Source: an uncultured Oscillospiraceae bacterium (GTDB lineage: Bacteria; Bacillota; Clostridia; Oscillospirales; Oscillospiraceae). From it: DNA of 23,986 bases. The notes under the pieces were generated by a model. It saw only the letters and a list, made by a program, of their open reading frames with translations. It did no database searches and was not told the origin of the DNA. The stretch lies in the NCBI GenBank assembly GCA_910587255.1, contig CAJUKT010000063.1:1-23986 (forward strand). The letters are read 5' to 3'. Positions 1 through 8,031 of this stretch are shown one piece after another. Numbering within the stretch: position 1 is the stretch's first letter; each line of letters begins with the position of its first letter. The position numbers and the translations under genes were made by a program.

Positions 1-549
1 CACCTTGCTCTGCAGGTCGCCGGGCAGAAAGCCCAGCCGCTCCCCTGCCTCCACCGCTGGGCGGGTGAGGATGATGCGGTTAATCTCCTTGGCCCGGAAG
101 GCGGCTACGGCGGCGGCCACCGCCAGATAGGTCTTGCCCGTTCCGGCGGGGCCGATGCCCAGGGTGACCACGTTGTTTTTGATGGCCTCCACATACTTCT
201 TTTGCCCCAGGGTCTTGGCCTTGATGGGCTTGCCCTTGGCGGTGACGCACACCACGTCCCCCGCCAGCTGGGCGATCTTGCCCTCGTTCCCGGAGCGGAC
301 CAGCTCGATGATATACCGCACGTTCTGCTGGCCGATGGCCTCCCCCTTGGCGGACAGGGTGAGCAGGCCCTGGATGGCCTTCACCGCCAGCATGACATTT
401 TCACCCTCGCCGGAAATTTTCAGGTTGGACTCCCGGTTCACCACCGACACGTCCAGCTCCTGTTCAATCAGGCGGATGTTCTCGTCGAACAGGCCGAACA
501 GGTTGACGGCCTCCTCCATCCGCTCAATGCTGATGCTTTGTTCTGTCAT
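1..549 (-). CDS. phoH: PhoH family ATPase, N-terminal 183 residues (runs off the window)
   Basis: Partial gene; the C-terminal half lies outside the left edge. The ATG at 549-547 is preceded by AAGGAGA at good spacing. The visible part contains a short N-terminal nucleic-acid-binding-like region (about residues 10-65) and the Walker A motif GPAGTGKT (133-140) that opens the PhoH P-loop domain. It ends in the conserved stretch RPAVEAGERLGFLPGDLQSK. PhoH proteins are cytoplasmic ATPases linked to RNA metabolism; in Firmicutes they usually sit between yqfD and ybeY, and yqfD lies directly upstream here. The 104-base gap to yqfD carries a parS-like site and two GC-rich hairpins. Family assignment is firm; the exact substrate of these proteins is not known. 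Confidence 0.95.
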   Translation of the reverse strand, partial: MTEQSISIERMEEAVNLFGLFDENIRLIEQELDVSVVNRESNLKISGEGENVMLAVKAIQGLLTLSAKGEAIGQQNVRYIIELVRSGNEGKIAQLAGDVVCVTAKGKPIKAKTLGQKKYVEAIKNNVVTLGIGPAGTGKTYLAVAAAVAAFRAKEINRIILTRPAVEAGERLGFLPGDLQSKV

Positions 550-572
550 TGGTATCTCCTTTTGTCTTCCAC

Positions 573-588
573 CGTTTCACGTGAAACA
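573..588. promoter_or_regulatory. parS-like ParB/Spo0J binding site
   Basis: The sequence CGTTTCACGTGAAACA contains a perfect 14-bp palindrome (574-587). It differs from the Firmicutes parS consensus TGTTTCACGTGAAACA only at the first base. It lies in the short spacer between yqfD and phoH, 24 bases upstream of the phoH start. parS is the nucleation site for the ParB CTP-dependent clamp in chromosome segregation, and functional sites tolerate single outer mismatches. The match is read directly; its function is inferred. Confidence 0.82.
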
Positions 589-617
589 TTTGTTTGTTTT
601 TACAGCTCCTCCGCCCG

Positions 618-652
618 CGCCGCCAAGCGGCGAAGCGTGGCCGCATACGGCC
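618..652. other. Two GC-rich hairpins between yqfD and phoH
   Basis: CGCCGC and GCGGCG form a 6-bp stem with a 3-base loop (618-632). GGCCG and CGGCC form a 5-bp stem with a 4-base loop (639-652). On the minus strand they follow the yqfD stop codon within a few bases. No T tract follows, so they are not classical intrinsic terminators. They could be RNA-processing or stability stems in a yqfD-phoH transcript. Confidence 0.4.
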
Positions 653-653
653 C

Positions 654-1910
654 TCAGCCCCCGGCCCCCGCGTCCCCCTGGGGCGTACCGTAAATCCGGC
701 CCACGCTCCCGTCCCGCTCCACGGTGCGGCCGATCTCCTCCCGGCACTCCGCCAGCAGCGTGACAGTCAGCCGCCCGCCCGCCTCGCTGGCAACGAAGTC
801 GGTCTGGAGCACCTCGCCATGGCCGGCCTCCATCAGCTGCTCCAGACGGGAGGACAGGATCTGCTCCAGCCGCAGGGCGGCCTCCTCCTGGTCCACGGGC
901 CGCTCCTCCAGCTCGTAGGCCCGCAGGACGGTGGTGGTCAGCCACACGGGGATCGCGCGGCCAAAGAGGGAGAGCTGCTCAGTCCTGGTTATTTTATCAT
1001 ATCTTCCACCAGAAATGCTACTGTTTTGTAAAAAATCCAGCTCGAACCACAAAATTTTTATGCCGTATCCCGTCCGCTCCTCCCCGGTGTACGCCTTCCC
1101 CCAGGCGGCGAGGGGGATTGTCTCCTCCAAAACCCGCCAGGTTCGGGCGGTTACCGATCCGGCGGCATGGACGATGAGATGGCCCAAATCCACCGTGCCG
1201 TACTCAGGCTCCTTCAGATCCAGGTCGCCGGTGATGAGCACCTCCCCCTTAACCACGATGTCCCCGTCCTGGAACAGGGGACGGCCCGCGTCCGTCTGGA
1301 TGTCCTCAATGATGCCGTCCGCCCGGGCCACCACGTCGGCGGGGGTTTCCTCGTCCAGCAGCTCCGGCTTCTGGTCCCTCTCCCGCACCACCACCTCCGC
1401 CCGGGCGCCGTAGATGTTGACGGCCAGATAGCTCAGCTCCGGCAGGCCCCGCAGGGCGTCGTTTGCCGCCTCCAGCTCCCGGATGGCGGGGCCGTAGGCG
1501 CCGGGACGCACCCCCACCCGATGGAGCTGGGACAGGATGACGGCGGTGGGGACGGTGTCGTTGCCCGTCACCTCGATGACCAGCAGAAACCTGGACAGAA
1601 AGCTCACCGCCAAAAAGCAGAACGCCAGCCCCGCCAAAAAGCCCCAGCGCCGCTCCACCATCCGCTCCGCCACCACCGCCGCCCCCCTGCGGCCCGTCTC
1701 CCGCAGCTCGCACATGGCCCGCTGGGCCAGACCGTCCAGCCGCTTTCGGTCCCGAAGCGCCACGCGGAAGGTGAAGCTGGTCTCGTCCAGCCAGCGCAGC
1801 TTCCAGAATTGGAGCCGGTTCTGGGCGCACAGGTTCAAAAGCCGCTCGGGGAAGGCCCCGGCGGCATGGAGCTCCACATAGCCCCGCAGAAGGTTAATGA
1901 GCCACTTCAT
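654..1910 (-). CDS. yqfD: Sporulation protein YqfD
   Basis: This 418-residue protein matches the YqfD family in length and layout. A cytoplasmic N-terminal region contains LRWLDETSFTFRV. A membrane segment near residues 88-112 (GFLAGLAFCFLAVSFL) is followed by a large extracytoplasmic part that includes the NDTVP and IRELEAAN regions. The ATG at 1910 has GAGGTGAGG upstream, overlapping the yqfC stop, so the two genes are translationally linked with a 4-base gap. In Bacillus the yqfC-yqfD pair is expressed in the mother cell under sigma-E and is needed for efficient sporulation; the biochemical role is unknown. The neighbours yqfC and phoH support the call. No anomaly was seen. Confidence 0.92.
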   Translation of the reverse strand: MKWLINLLRGYVELHAAGAFPERLLNLCAQNRLQFWKLRWLDETSFTFRVALRDRKRLDGLAQRAMCELRETGRRGAAVVAERMVERRWGFLAGLAFCFLAVSFLSRFLLVIEVTGNDTVPTAVILSQLHRVGVRPGAYGPAIRELEAANDALRGLPELSYLAVNIYGARAEVVVRERDQKPELLDEETPADVVARADGIIEDIQTDAGRPLFQDGDIVVKGEVLITGDLDLKEPEYGTVDLGHLIVHAAGSVTARTWRVLEETIPLAAWGKAYTGEERTGYGIKILWFELDFLQNSSISGGRYDKITRTEQLSLFGRAIPVWLTTTVLRAYELEERPVDQEEAALRLEQILSSRLEQLMEAGHGEVLQTDFVASEAGGRLTVTLLAECREEIGRTVERDGSVGRIYGTPQGDAGAGG

Positions 1911-1914
1911 CGCC

Positions 1915-2190
1915 TCACCTCATAAATTCCACGGCGGTGATGGTCCCCGTAACCAGCAGTTCCTCCGGGGTCATGGCCCGCAGCTCCAGTCCCCCGCCCC
2001 GCACCACCACCACCAGGCTGCCGCCGGAAATATGGATCTCCTCCGGGCCATAGGCCAGAATCCCCCGGTGGGGGCCCATGCGCAGCTCGCCGTCCCCGAT
2101 CATCTCCACCCGGGGCGCGCCCGCCAGCGCGTCGGCCGGCAGGTCGAACAGCCTGGACGCCCGGAGCAGCAGGCCCTCTTTTTCTCCCAC
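1915..2190 (-). CDS. yqfC: Sporulation protein YqfC (YabP/YqfC family)
   Basis: A 91-residue protein with the compact all-beta YabP/YqfC pattern: an N-terminal LFDLPADALAG segment, then alternating strands around ILAYGPEEIHISGG and a C-terminal ITAVEF. The start is GTG at 2190-2188, preceded by AGAGGTGATG at a suitable distance. An ATG nearer to that ribosome-binding site is in another frame. It heads the minus-strand run yqfC-yqfD-phoH. A sigma-E type promoter would be expected upstream, in the divergent gap with the pseudouridine synthase gene, but I could not identify one with confidence. The protein probably acts with YqfD at the forespore or mother-cell membrane. Confidence 0.9.
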   Translation of the reverse strand: MGEKEGLLLRASRLFDLPADALAGAPRVEMIGDGELRMGPHRGILAYGPEEIHISGGSLVVVVRGGGLELRAMTPEELLVTGTITAVEFMR

Positions 2191-2204
2191 GATACATCAC
2201 CTCT

Positions 2205-2260
2205 GGCAAGCCTATGAAAAAAAGCGCCCCGGCTTGCCTGTCCACTGGAATTTCGTGGAC
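2205..2260. other. Inverted repeats in the divergent yqfC / pseudouridine-synthase spacer
   Basis: GGCAAGCC (2205-2212) and GGCTTGCC (2231-2238) form an 8-bp inverted repeat. GTCCAC (2240-2245) and GTGGAC (2255-2260) form a 6-bp one that overlaps the -35 of the plus-strand promoter. They could be operators or weak hairpins; nothing in the sequence settles which. Confidence 0.35.
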
Positions 2261-2284
2261 TTTTTCCCCCGCCTGTGGTACAAT
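2256..2284 (+). promoter_or_regulatory. Sigma-A promoter of the pseudouridine synthase gene
   Basis: TGGACT (2256-2261), a 17-base spacer and TACAAT (2279-2284), with an extended -10 TGG just before it. Transcription would begin near 2291, which rules out the upstream GTG at 2275 as the start codon and supports the ATG at 2314. Confidence 0.65.
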
Positions 2285-2313
2285 ATCCGAAAATCAGGAA
2301 ATCAGGTGACAAA

Positions 2314-3207
2314 ATGGAACATCACAACAGCCGCCCAGGGGGACACCCCCCCGTCTACACGGTGGCCCAGCCCACCACCCTGCTCCCCTTTCTGCTCTCC
2401 AGCGTAAAGGGCAAGAGCCGCAACAATGTGAAATCCCTCCTGTCCCGGCGGCTGGTGGCGGTGGACGGCGTGCCCGTCTCCCGGTTCGACACCCCCCTGG
2501 CCCCCGGCCAGCAGGTGGCCATACTCCCCTCCTCCGCCCCCCGGGCGGACGCCCTCCCCTTCCCCATCCTCTACGAGGATGAACACCTCATCGTGGTGAA
2601 CAAGCCCGCCAAGCTGCTCAGCGTGGCCACCGACAAGGAGAAGGCCCGCACCGCCTACCACATGGTCACAGACTATGTGAAGGCCCGGCGGGTGGGGGAT
2701 CGCATCTTCGTCCTCCACCGGCTGGACCGGGACACCTCGGGAGTGCTGATGTTCGCCCGGGACCCCGAGACCAAGGAGCTGTTCCAGTCCCATTGGAACG
2801 AGATGGTCACCCGCCGGGGCTATCTGGCGGTGGTGGAGGGGACGCCCAAGCCCGACCGGGACACCATCCGCTCCTTTCTGGTGGAGACGGACACCCACCT
2901 GAGCTTTTCCGGCGCGCCGGGAAAGGGGGCCAAGGAGGCCATCACCAGCTATCAGGTGGTCAAGACGGGGGGCGGATACGCCCTGCTGGATATCAATATC
3001 GAAACCGGGCGGAAAAACCAGATCCGTGTCCATATGAAGGAGCTGGGCCATCCCGTGGCCGGGGACAAGCAGTACGGGGCCCGGACCAACCCCATCGGGC
3101 GGCTGTGCCTCCACGCCAACGAGCTGTCCTTCACCCACCCCGCCACCGGGGAGCAAATTACCTTCAAGGCCAAGATGCCCAAGGATTTCAACCGGGTGTT
3201 TCGGTAA
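2314..3207 (+). CDS. RluA-family rRNA pseudouridine synthase with S4 domain
   Basis: A 297-residue protein with an N-terminal S4-like RNA-binding region (about residues 22-70, including GKSRNNVKSLLSRR and VDGVPV). The RluA catalytic domain follows, with the signature HRLDRDTSG; D138 is the catalytic aspartate that attacks uracil C1'. Downstream GRKNQIRVHM and HPVAGDKQYG are typical of RluA/RluD-type enzymes that isomerise uridine in 23S rRNA. ATG 2314 was chosen because it follows AGGTGA and lies downstream of the -10; a longer in-frame GTG at 2275 would sit inside the promoter. The sequence does not show which uridine is modified. A phosphatase gene follows 17 bases later, probably in the same transcript. 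Confidence 0.93.
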   Translation: MEHHNSRPGGHPPVYTVAQPTTLLPFLLSSVKGKSRNNVKSLLSRRLVAVDGVPVSRFDTPLAPGQQVAILPSSAPRADALPFPILYEDEHLIVVNKPAKLLSVATDKEKARTAYHMVTDYVKARRVGDRIFVLHRLDRDTSGVLMFARDPETKELFQSHWNEMVTRRGYLAVVEGTPKPDRDTIRSFLVETDTHLSFSGAPGKGAKEAITSYQVVKTGGGYALLDINIETGRKNQIRVHMKELGHPVAGDKQYGARTNPIGRLCLHANELSFTHPATGEQITFKAKMPKDFNRVFR

Positions 3208-3224
3208 GGAGTGGGGACGCCGAA

Positions 3225-3752
3225 ATGACAGTCTTTTACTTTATCCGCCATGGGCAAATGGATTTTTCCCTGGAAAACACAAAATTCTTTCAAGGCCGGG
3301 GCACCCATATGATCCCACTGTCCGAGCTTGGCAGGCAGCAAATCAAAACCGCCGCCCAGGATGAACGTCTCAGGGATGCGCAGCTCATTATTTCCTCCCC
3401 CTTCGGCCGCACGCTCCACTCCGCCGCCATTTTATCAAAAGAGCTGGGGCTGGACATCCGGGTGGAGCCTGACCTCCACGAGTGGGCGCCGAACACCGTT
3501 GACTACGCCTATCTGCCCCAGGAGGAGGCCGGCCGGCGCTGGCACGCGCTCCACGATAACCACGGGCGTCATCCCGCCGGTGAAATGCCCGCCTGGGAAT
3601 CTGCGGAGCAGATGAAGGCGCGGGTTTTCGCCGTGCTGGACAAATACAGGCACTTCCGCTGTGCCATCGCGGTCTGTCACGGAACGCTGATGCAGTACGT
3701 GCTGGATATCCCCCATCCGTCCAACGGACAGATCGTACGGTTCGATCTCTGA
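3225..3752 (+). CDS. Histidine phosphatase family protein
   Basis: A 175-residue single-domain member of the phosphoglycerate-mutase-like histidine phosphatases. The phospho-acceptor motif FIRHGQ is at residues 6-11. SSPFGRTLHSAAIL carries the second arginine, DLHEW supplies the acid residue, and VCHGTLM carries the second catalytic histidine. Length is normal for a small cytoplasmic phosphatase. The start ATG at 3225 follows AAGGAG at 3206-3211. The substrate cannot be told from sequence; relatives act on sugar phosphates, phosphoserine or nucleotides. It ends directly before a long perfect palindrome that probably terminates transcription. Confidence 0.9.
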   Translation: MTVFYFIRHGQMDFSLENTKFFQGRGTHMIPLSELGRQQIKTAAQDERLRDAQLIISSPFGRTLHSAAILSKELGLDIRVEPDLHEWAPNTVDYAYLPQEEAGRRWHALHDNHGRHPAGEMPAWESAEQMKARVFAVLDKYRHFRCAIAVCHGTLMQYVLDIPHPSNGQIVRFDL

Positions 3753-3753
3753 T

Positions 3754-3800
3754 CGGACAAAGACCGCCCCCGGTCAATGACCGGGGGCGGTCTTTGTCCG
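3754..3800 (+). terminator. Perfect 23-bp palindromic hairpin after the phosphatase gene
   Basis: CGGACAAAGACCGCCCCCGG (first 20 bases) pairs with the end of the same 47-base stretch; 23 bases on each side of a single central A are exactly complementary. It begins 2 bases after the stop codon. The T tract is only three bases inside the arm (TTTGTCC), so it could be an imperfect intrinsic terminator or a REP-like stem. Confidence 0.65.
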
Positions 3801-3989
3801 TCGAAAAAGGCTTTGCCTTTTCCGACGGGAAAAGCTGCGGCCTCATGCGCGCACTCGTTGTCCGCCTGAGGCGGCCAACTCGCACACTGTTCGGCCAAGA
3901 AGTGTTTTCCCCGACGCACATGTCGCCGGGGAAAACAGATTTCATTTTCTTCGCGCCTGCGGGCGCGAACTCTGCGAGGCTTTTTCGAC
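3800..3989. repeat. Structured intergenic element with inverted ends
   Basis: A non-coding core bounded by GTCGAAAAAG (3800-3809) and its exact reverse complement (3980-3989). Inside are several strong stems: GTTTTCCCC with GGGGAAAAC (3904-3936, 9 bp), TTCGCGCC with GGCGCGAA (3950-3969, 8 bp, 4-base loop), and CCGCCTGAGGCGG near 3870. The short reading frames across it have no ribosome-binding site or protein-like character. The 31-base palindrome found on its left recurs directly on its right. It resembles a composite REP-like or non-autonomous mobile repeat, or a structured RNA. Confidence 0.6.
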
Positions 3990-3996
3990 AAGCTCA

Positions 3997-4027
3997 GACC
4001 GCCCCCGGTCAATGACCGGGGGCGGTC
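3997..4027 (-). terminator. Second copy of the 31-base palindrome, downstream of rpoD
   Basis: Identical to 3762-3792, including the single central A, so the two copies are direct repeats. Each arm is 15 bp and perfectly complementary. On the minus strand it follows the rpoD stop by 16 bases and could end the dnaG-rpoD transcript, although no clear T tract follows. Confidence 0.6.
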
Positions 4028-4043
4028 CTATTTATCGAATATC

Positions 4044-5348
<1,305 letters not shown>

Positions 5349-5355
5349 TGGTCGC

Positions 5356-7137
5356 TCATCCTCCATAGGCTTTTTTCTGTTTCAGCGCCTGTTGTAACCC
5401 GTTCAGGTCCTCTGCGCTATGTATATCCCCCCTGCGGCTTTCCGCAAGGATGGTCTGCTTACAGTCCTCCAGCGCCTCCCGGGCGGTGTTCCGGGCCTGG
5501 GGCTGCTGGATCACGGCGCTCAGCCCGTCCAGCTCCTCCGGGGCCAGCTGCCCCTCCAGCGCCGCCAGGCTGACGCTCCTCCCCTCCCGCCACCGGCGGC
5601 GCAGCAGGTCATACGCCTTGCCCAGGTGGGGGGCGGAAAACTGCTCCGGCTCCAGCCCGTCCAGCTCCCGGAACAGCTCCGGGTCCAGCACCACCACCCG
5701 CAGCACCCCTTCCTCCGCCCGGGCGGAGCGGACGTTGGCGTAGCGCAGCTCCCGGCTTTTGGGCTGGAGCTGCCGGGCGGGGGCCAGGTTTTGGCGCTCC
5801 TCCTGCTTTTGGGCCTGCCGGCGGCGCTTGCCCCGCAGGCGGTCCGCCTCCTGCACCACCGCCTCCTTGGACACCCTGGCCTCCTCCGCGCACCGCCCGG
5901 CGTAGATATCCCGCTCCACGGGGCTGGGCAGGCTGGCGATCACCTCCGCCGCCGCCTGGAGATAGGCGGCGCGCTGATCGTCCCGGCTCAGGTCGAACTG
6001 CCCCCGCACCACGCCCAGGCGGTACTCCGCCGAGTTGGCGCTTCGGTCCATCAAACCCTCAAAGGCCCCGGGGCCGAAGTTTTTGATGTAGTCGTCCGCG
6101 TCCTGCTTGCCCTGCGTCCCGTCGGGCAGCTGCTTTTTGGGCAGGCGCAGCACCTTGACGGCCACCTCCGAGTTTTTCAGCAGGGCGATGGAGCGCTGGG
6201 TGGCGTCCTCCCCGGCGGCGTCGTTGTCATAGCACAGCACCAGCTCCTTGGTGTACCGCTCCAGCATCCGCACGTGGTCCTCGGTGAGGGCGGTGCCCAT
6301 GGTGGCCACCGTGTTGTCAAATCCCGCCTGATGGAGGGTGATGACGTCGATATTGCCCTCCACCAAAATGAAGTTGGGCCGTCTGGTATTTTTGGCGTAG
6401 TTCAGGCCGTACAGGATGGACCGCTTTTTGAAAATGGCGGTCTCCGGGGTGTTGAGGTATTTGGGGGTGGAGTCGTCCATCACCCGGCTGGTGAAGCCGA
6501 TCACGTCCCCCCGCACATCGATCACCGGCAGCATCAGGCGGTTGCGGTATTTGTCGTATACCCCGCCGCTCTTCCCCGCCACCGCCAGCCCCGCGTCGAT
6601 CAGGTCGGCCTTGCCGTACCCCTTGTCCCGCATGGCGGTGATGAGGCTGTCCCAGCCCTCCGGCGCGGCCCCCAGGCCAAACCGGGCGGAGAACTTGGGG
6701 CTGATGCGCCGCTTGTTCCGGATATAGGCCGCCACCGCCTCCCCCCTGGGGTCGGACAGCATGGAGCGGTAAAACCGGGCGGCCTCTTTATTCAGCTCCA
6801 GGATGCGCCTGCGCTTTTCCCGCCAGGCGCCGTCGCCGGGGCTGTCGTCGGGCACCTCCAGCCCCGCCTGCTGGGCCAGCTTGCGCACCGCCTCGGGAAA
6901 GGGCAGGCTGTCCATCTCCATCACAAAGCGGACGGGACCGCCCCCCTTGCCGCAGCCAAAGCAGTGGAAGATCTGCTTGGACTCATTGACGGAAAAGGAG
7001 GGGGTCTTTTCGTGGTGGAAGGGGCACAGCCCCCAGTAGTTGGCCCCCTTCTTGTTCAGGGGCAGATAGGCCGAAACCACGTCCACAATATTTACCCGGC
7101 TGTTCAGCTCGTCCAGAAACGATTCGGGTATGGCCAT
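5356..7137 (-). CDS. dnaG: DNA primase DnaG
   Basis: A 593-residue replication primase. The N-terminal CHC2 zinc-binding domain has C38, H41, C59 and C62 (GLCPFHHEK to FHCFGCGKGG). The TOPRIM core includes VEGNIDVITLHQAGF and CYDNDAAGEDATQRSI, with the catalytic E and the DxD acidic pair present. The usual EGYMDVI reads EGNIDVI and the usual DGD reads DND, both conservative. The C-terminal third is the DnaB-helicase interaction region. ATG 7137 is preceded by GGAGGTGGGACC; a longer in-frame extension would run back into the fold-back repeat and is rejected. It synthesises RNA primers at the fork and is operonic with rpoD downstream. Confidence 0.98.
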   Translation of the reverse strand: MAIPESFLDELNSRVNIVDVVSAYLPLNKKGANYWGLCPFHHEKTPSFSVNESKQIFHCFGCGKGGGPVRFVMEMDSLPFPEAVRKLAQQAGLEVPDDSPGDGAWREKRRRILELNKEAARFYRSMLSDPRGEAVAAYIRNKRRISPKFSARFGLGAAPEGWDSLITAMRDKGYGKADLIDAGLAVAGKSGGVYDKYRNRLMLPVIDVRGDVIGFTSRVMDDSTPKYLNTPETAIFKKRSILYGLNYAKNTRRPNFILVEGNIDVITLHQAGFDNTVATMGTALTEDHVRMLERYTKELVLCYDNDAAGEDATQRSIALLKNSEVAVKVLRLPKKQLPDGTQGKQDADDYIKNFGPGAFEGLMDRSANSAEYRLGVVRGQFDLSRDDQRAAYLQAAAEVIASLPSPVERDIYAGRCAEEARVSKEAVVQEADRLRGKRRRQAQKQEERQNLAPARQLQPKSRELRYANVRSARAEEGVLRVVVLDPELFRELDGLEPEQFSAPHLGKAYDLLRRRWREGRSVSLAALEGQLAPEELDGLSAVIQQPQARNTAREALEDCKQTILAESRRGDIHSAEDLNGLQQALKQKKAYGG

Positions 7138-7193
7138 GGTCCCACCTCCTGATAATAGCCATTTTTGCCCTGTTTTATCACTGCCTTTGGAAT

Positions 7194-7362
7194 TTAAGGA
7201 AGGGCTGATTAAATCGGCAAGAGCAATTCGCGAGAGATTTTTCGCCACAATGAGGCGGGATTTCGCAGGAATAATTGCGTTTATTTCAAGAAATCCCAAC
7301 GAAGTTGTGGTGGAAAATATCCGCGAAGCGCCACAGGCGCATTTAAATCAGTGCTTCCTTAA
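7194..7362. mobile_element. Fold-back (MITE-like) element between yigZ and dnaG
   Basis: 169 bases with imperfect terminal inverted repeats: TTAAGGAAGGGCTGATTAAAT on the left and the complement of TTAAGGAAGCACTGATTTAAAT on the right. The two halves continue to match as inverted copies inward (TTCGCG..ATTTT and GGGATTTC blocks), so the whole unit is one long imperfect hairpin. It is non-coding. TTAA at both ends could be a duplicated target. The right end overlaps the stop codon of yigZ. It separates yigZ from dnaG inside an otherwise compact gene cluster. Confidence 0.7.
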
Positions 7363-7988
7363 CGCTCCATTGGGGCCGCACGGAACGCCTCCCCCGCCTC
7401 CTGCGCCTCTATGGCGCCGGCGGAGGCGTCCAGAACGTGCGCCGCGAACTGGGACGAGCGCTCCTCCGGGATCAGCACGCACAGCAGCACGTCCGCGCCG
7501 TAGTCCACCCGCTCCTCCACGCCGCCGAAGCGGAGCACCTCCCGCCGCACCTCCTCGAGCTGGGCATAGGCGCACGGCACCTCCATAACCACCCACCGCC
7601 GCACCGCGGATACCCCGGCGGCGTCCAGCGCGTCCTTGGCGCTTCTGGCGTAGGCCCGCGCCAGCCCCCCCGCCCCCAGCAGAATACCGCCGAAGTAGCG
7701 GGTCGCCACGCAGCACACGTTGACCACCCCCTCCTTCTGGAACACGCCCAGCATGGGCTGCCCTGCGGTGCCCTGGGGCTCGCCGTCGTCGGAGTAGCGC
7801 ACCGGGCCGTCCTTGATCAGGTAGCACCAGCAATTGTGCCGGGCGTCATGGTATTTCTTTTTCATCTCGCCGATGCGCACCCGGGCCTCCTCCTCCGTCT
7901 CCACCGGGAAGACGTGGCCGATGAAGGTGGAGCGCTTCTCGGTGAACTCCGTCTCAGAGGGACGCGACGGCACCAGATATTCTGTCAT
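7359..7988 (-). CDS. yigZ: YigZ/IMPACT family protein
   Basis: A 209-residue two-domain protein. The IMPACT (UPF0029) domain covers roughly residues 15-125, with HDARHNCWCYLI, SDDGEPQGTAGQPML and RYFGGILLGAGGLARAY. A ferredoxin-like C-terminal DUF1949 domain follows. The family is conserved and probably binds nucleic acid or ribosomes; the eukaryotic homologue IMPACT regulates Gcn2, but the bacterial role is unsettled. ATG 7988 is preferred over an upstream TTG at 8018 because GGGGAA lies before it. The TAA stop lies inside the terminal repeat of the adjacent fold-back element, so the last residues (PMER) may be altered from the ancestral end. The dgt gene lies 43 bases upstream. Confidence 0.92.
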   Translation of the reverse strand: MTEYLVPSRPSETEFTEKRSTFIGHVFPVETEEEARVRIGEMKKKYHDARHNCWCYLIKDGPVRYSDDGEPQGTAGQPMLGVFQKEGVVNVCCVATRYFGGILLGAGGLARAYARSAKDALDAAGVSAVRRWVVMEVPCAYAQLEEVRREVLRFGGVEERVDYGADVLLCVLIPEERSSQFAAHVLDASAGAIEAQEAGEAFRAAPMER

Positions 7989-8031
7989 ACTGATTCCCCA
8001 TCTGCTCTCACGCGGCAAGGGCGGCCCGCGC

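Noticed and set aside
3388..4015. Short protein-coding genes across the structured element next to rpoD
   Set aside because: Frames follow the stems and repeats, lack ribosome-binding sites and overlap real genes.
3762..4027. Two identical 31-base palindromes as a CRISPR array
   Set aside because: Only two copies, perfectly self-complementary, about 200 bases apart, with no cas genes.
5419..7152. 577-codon open frame on the plus strand opposite dnaG
   Set aside because: Antisense shadow of dnaG caused by third-position G/C bias.
7138..7299. N-terminal extension of DnaG into the fold-back element
   Set aside because: A strong GGAGG precedes the ATG at 7137, and the family starts there.
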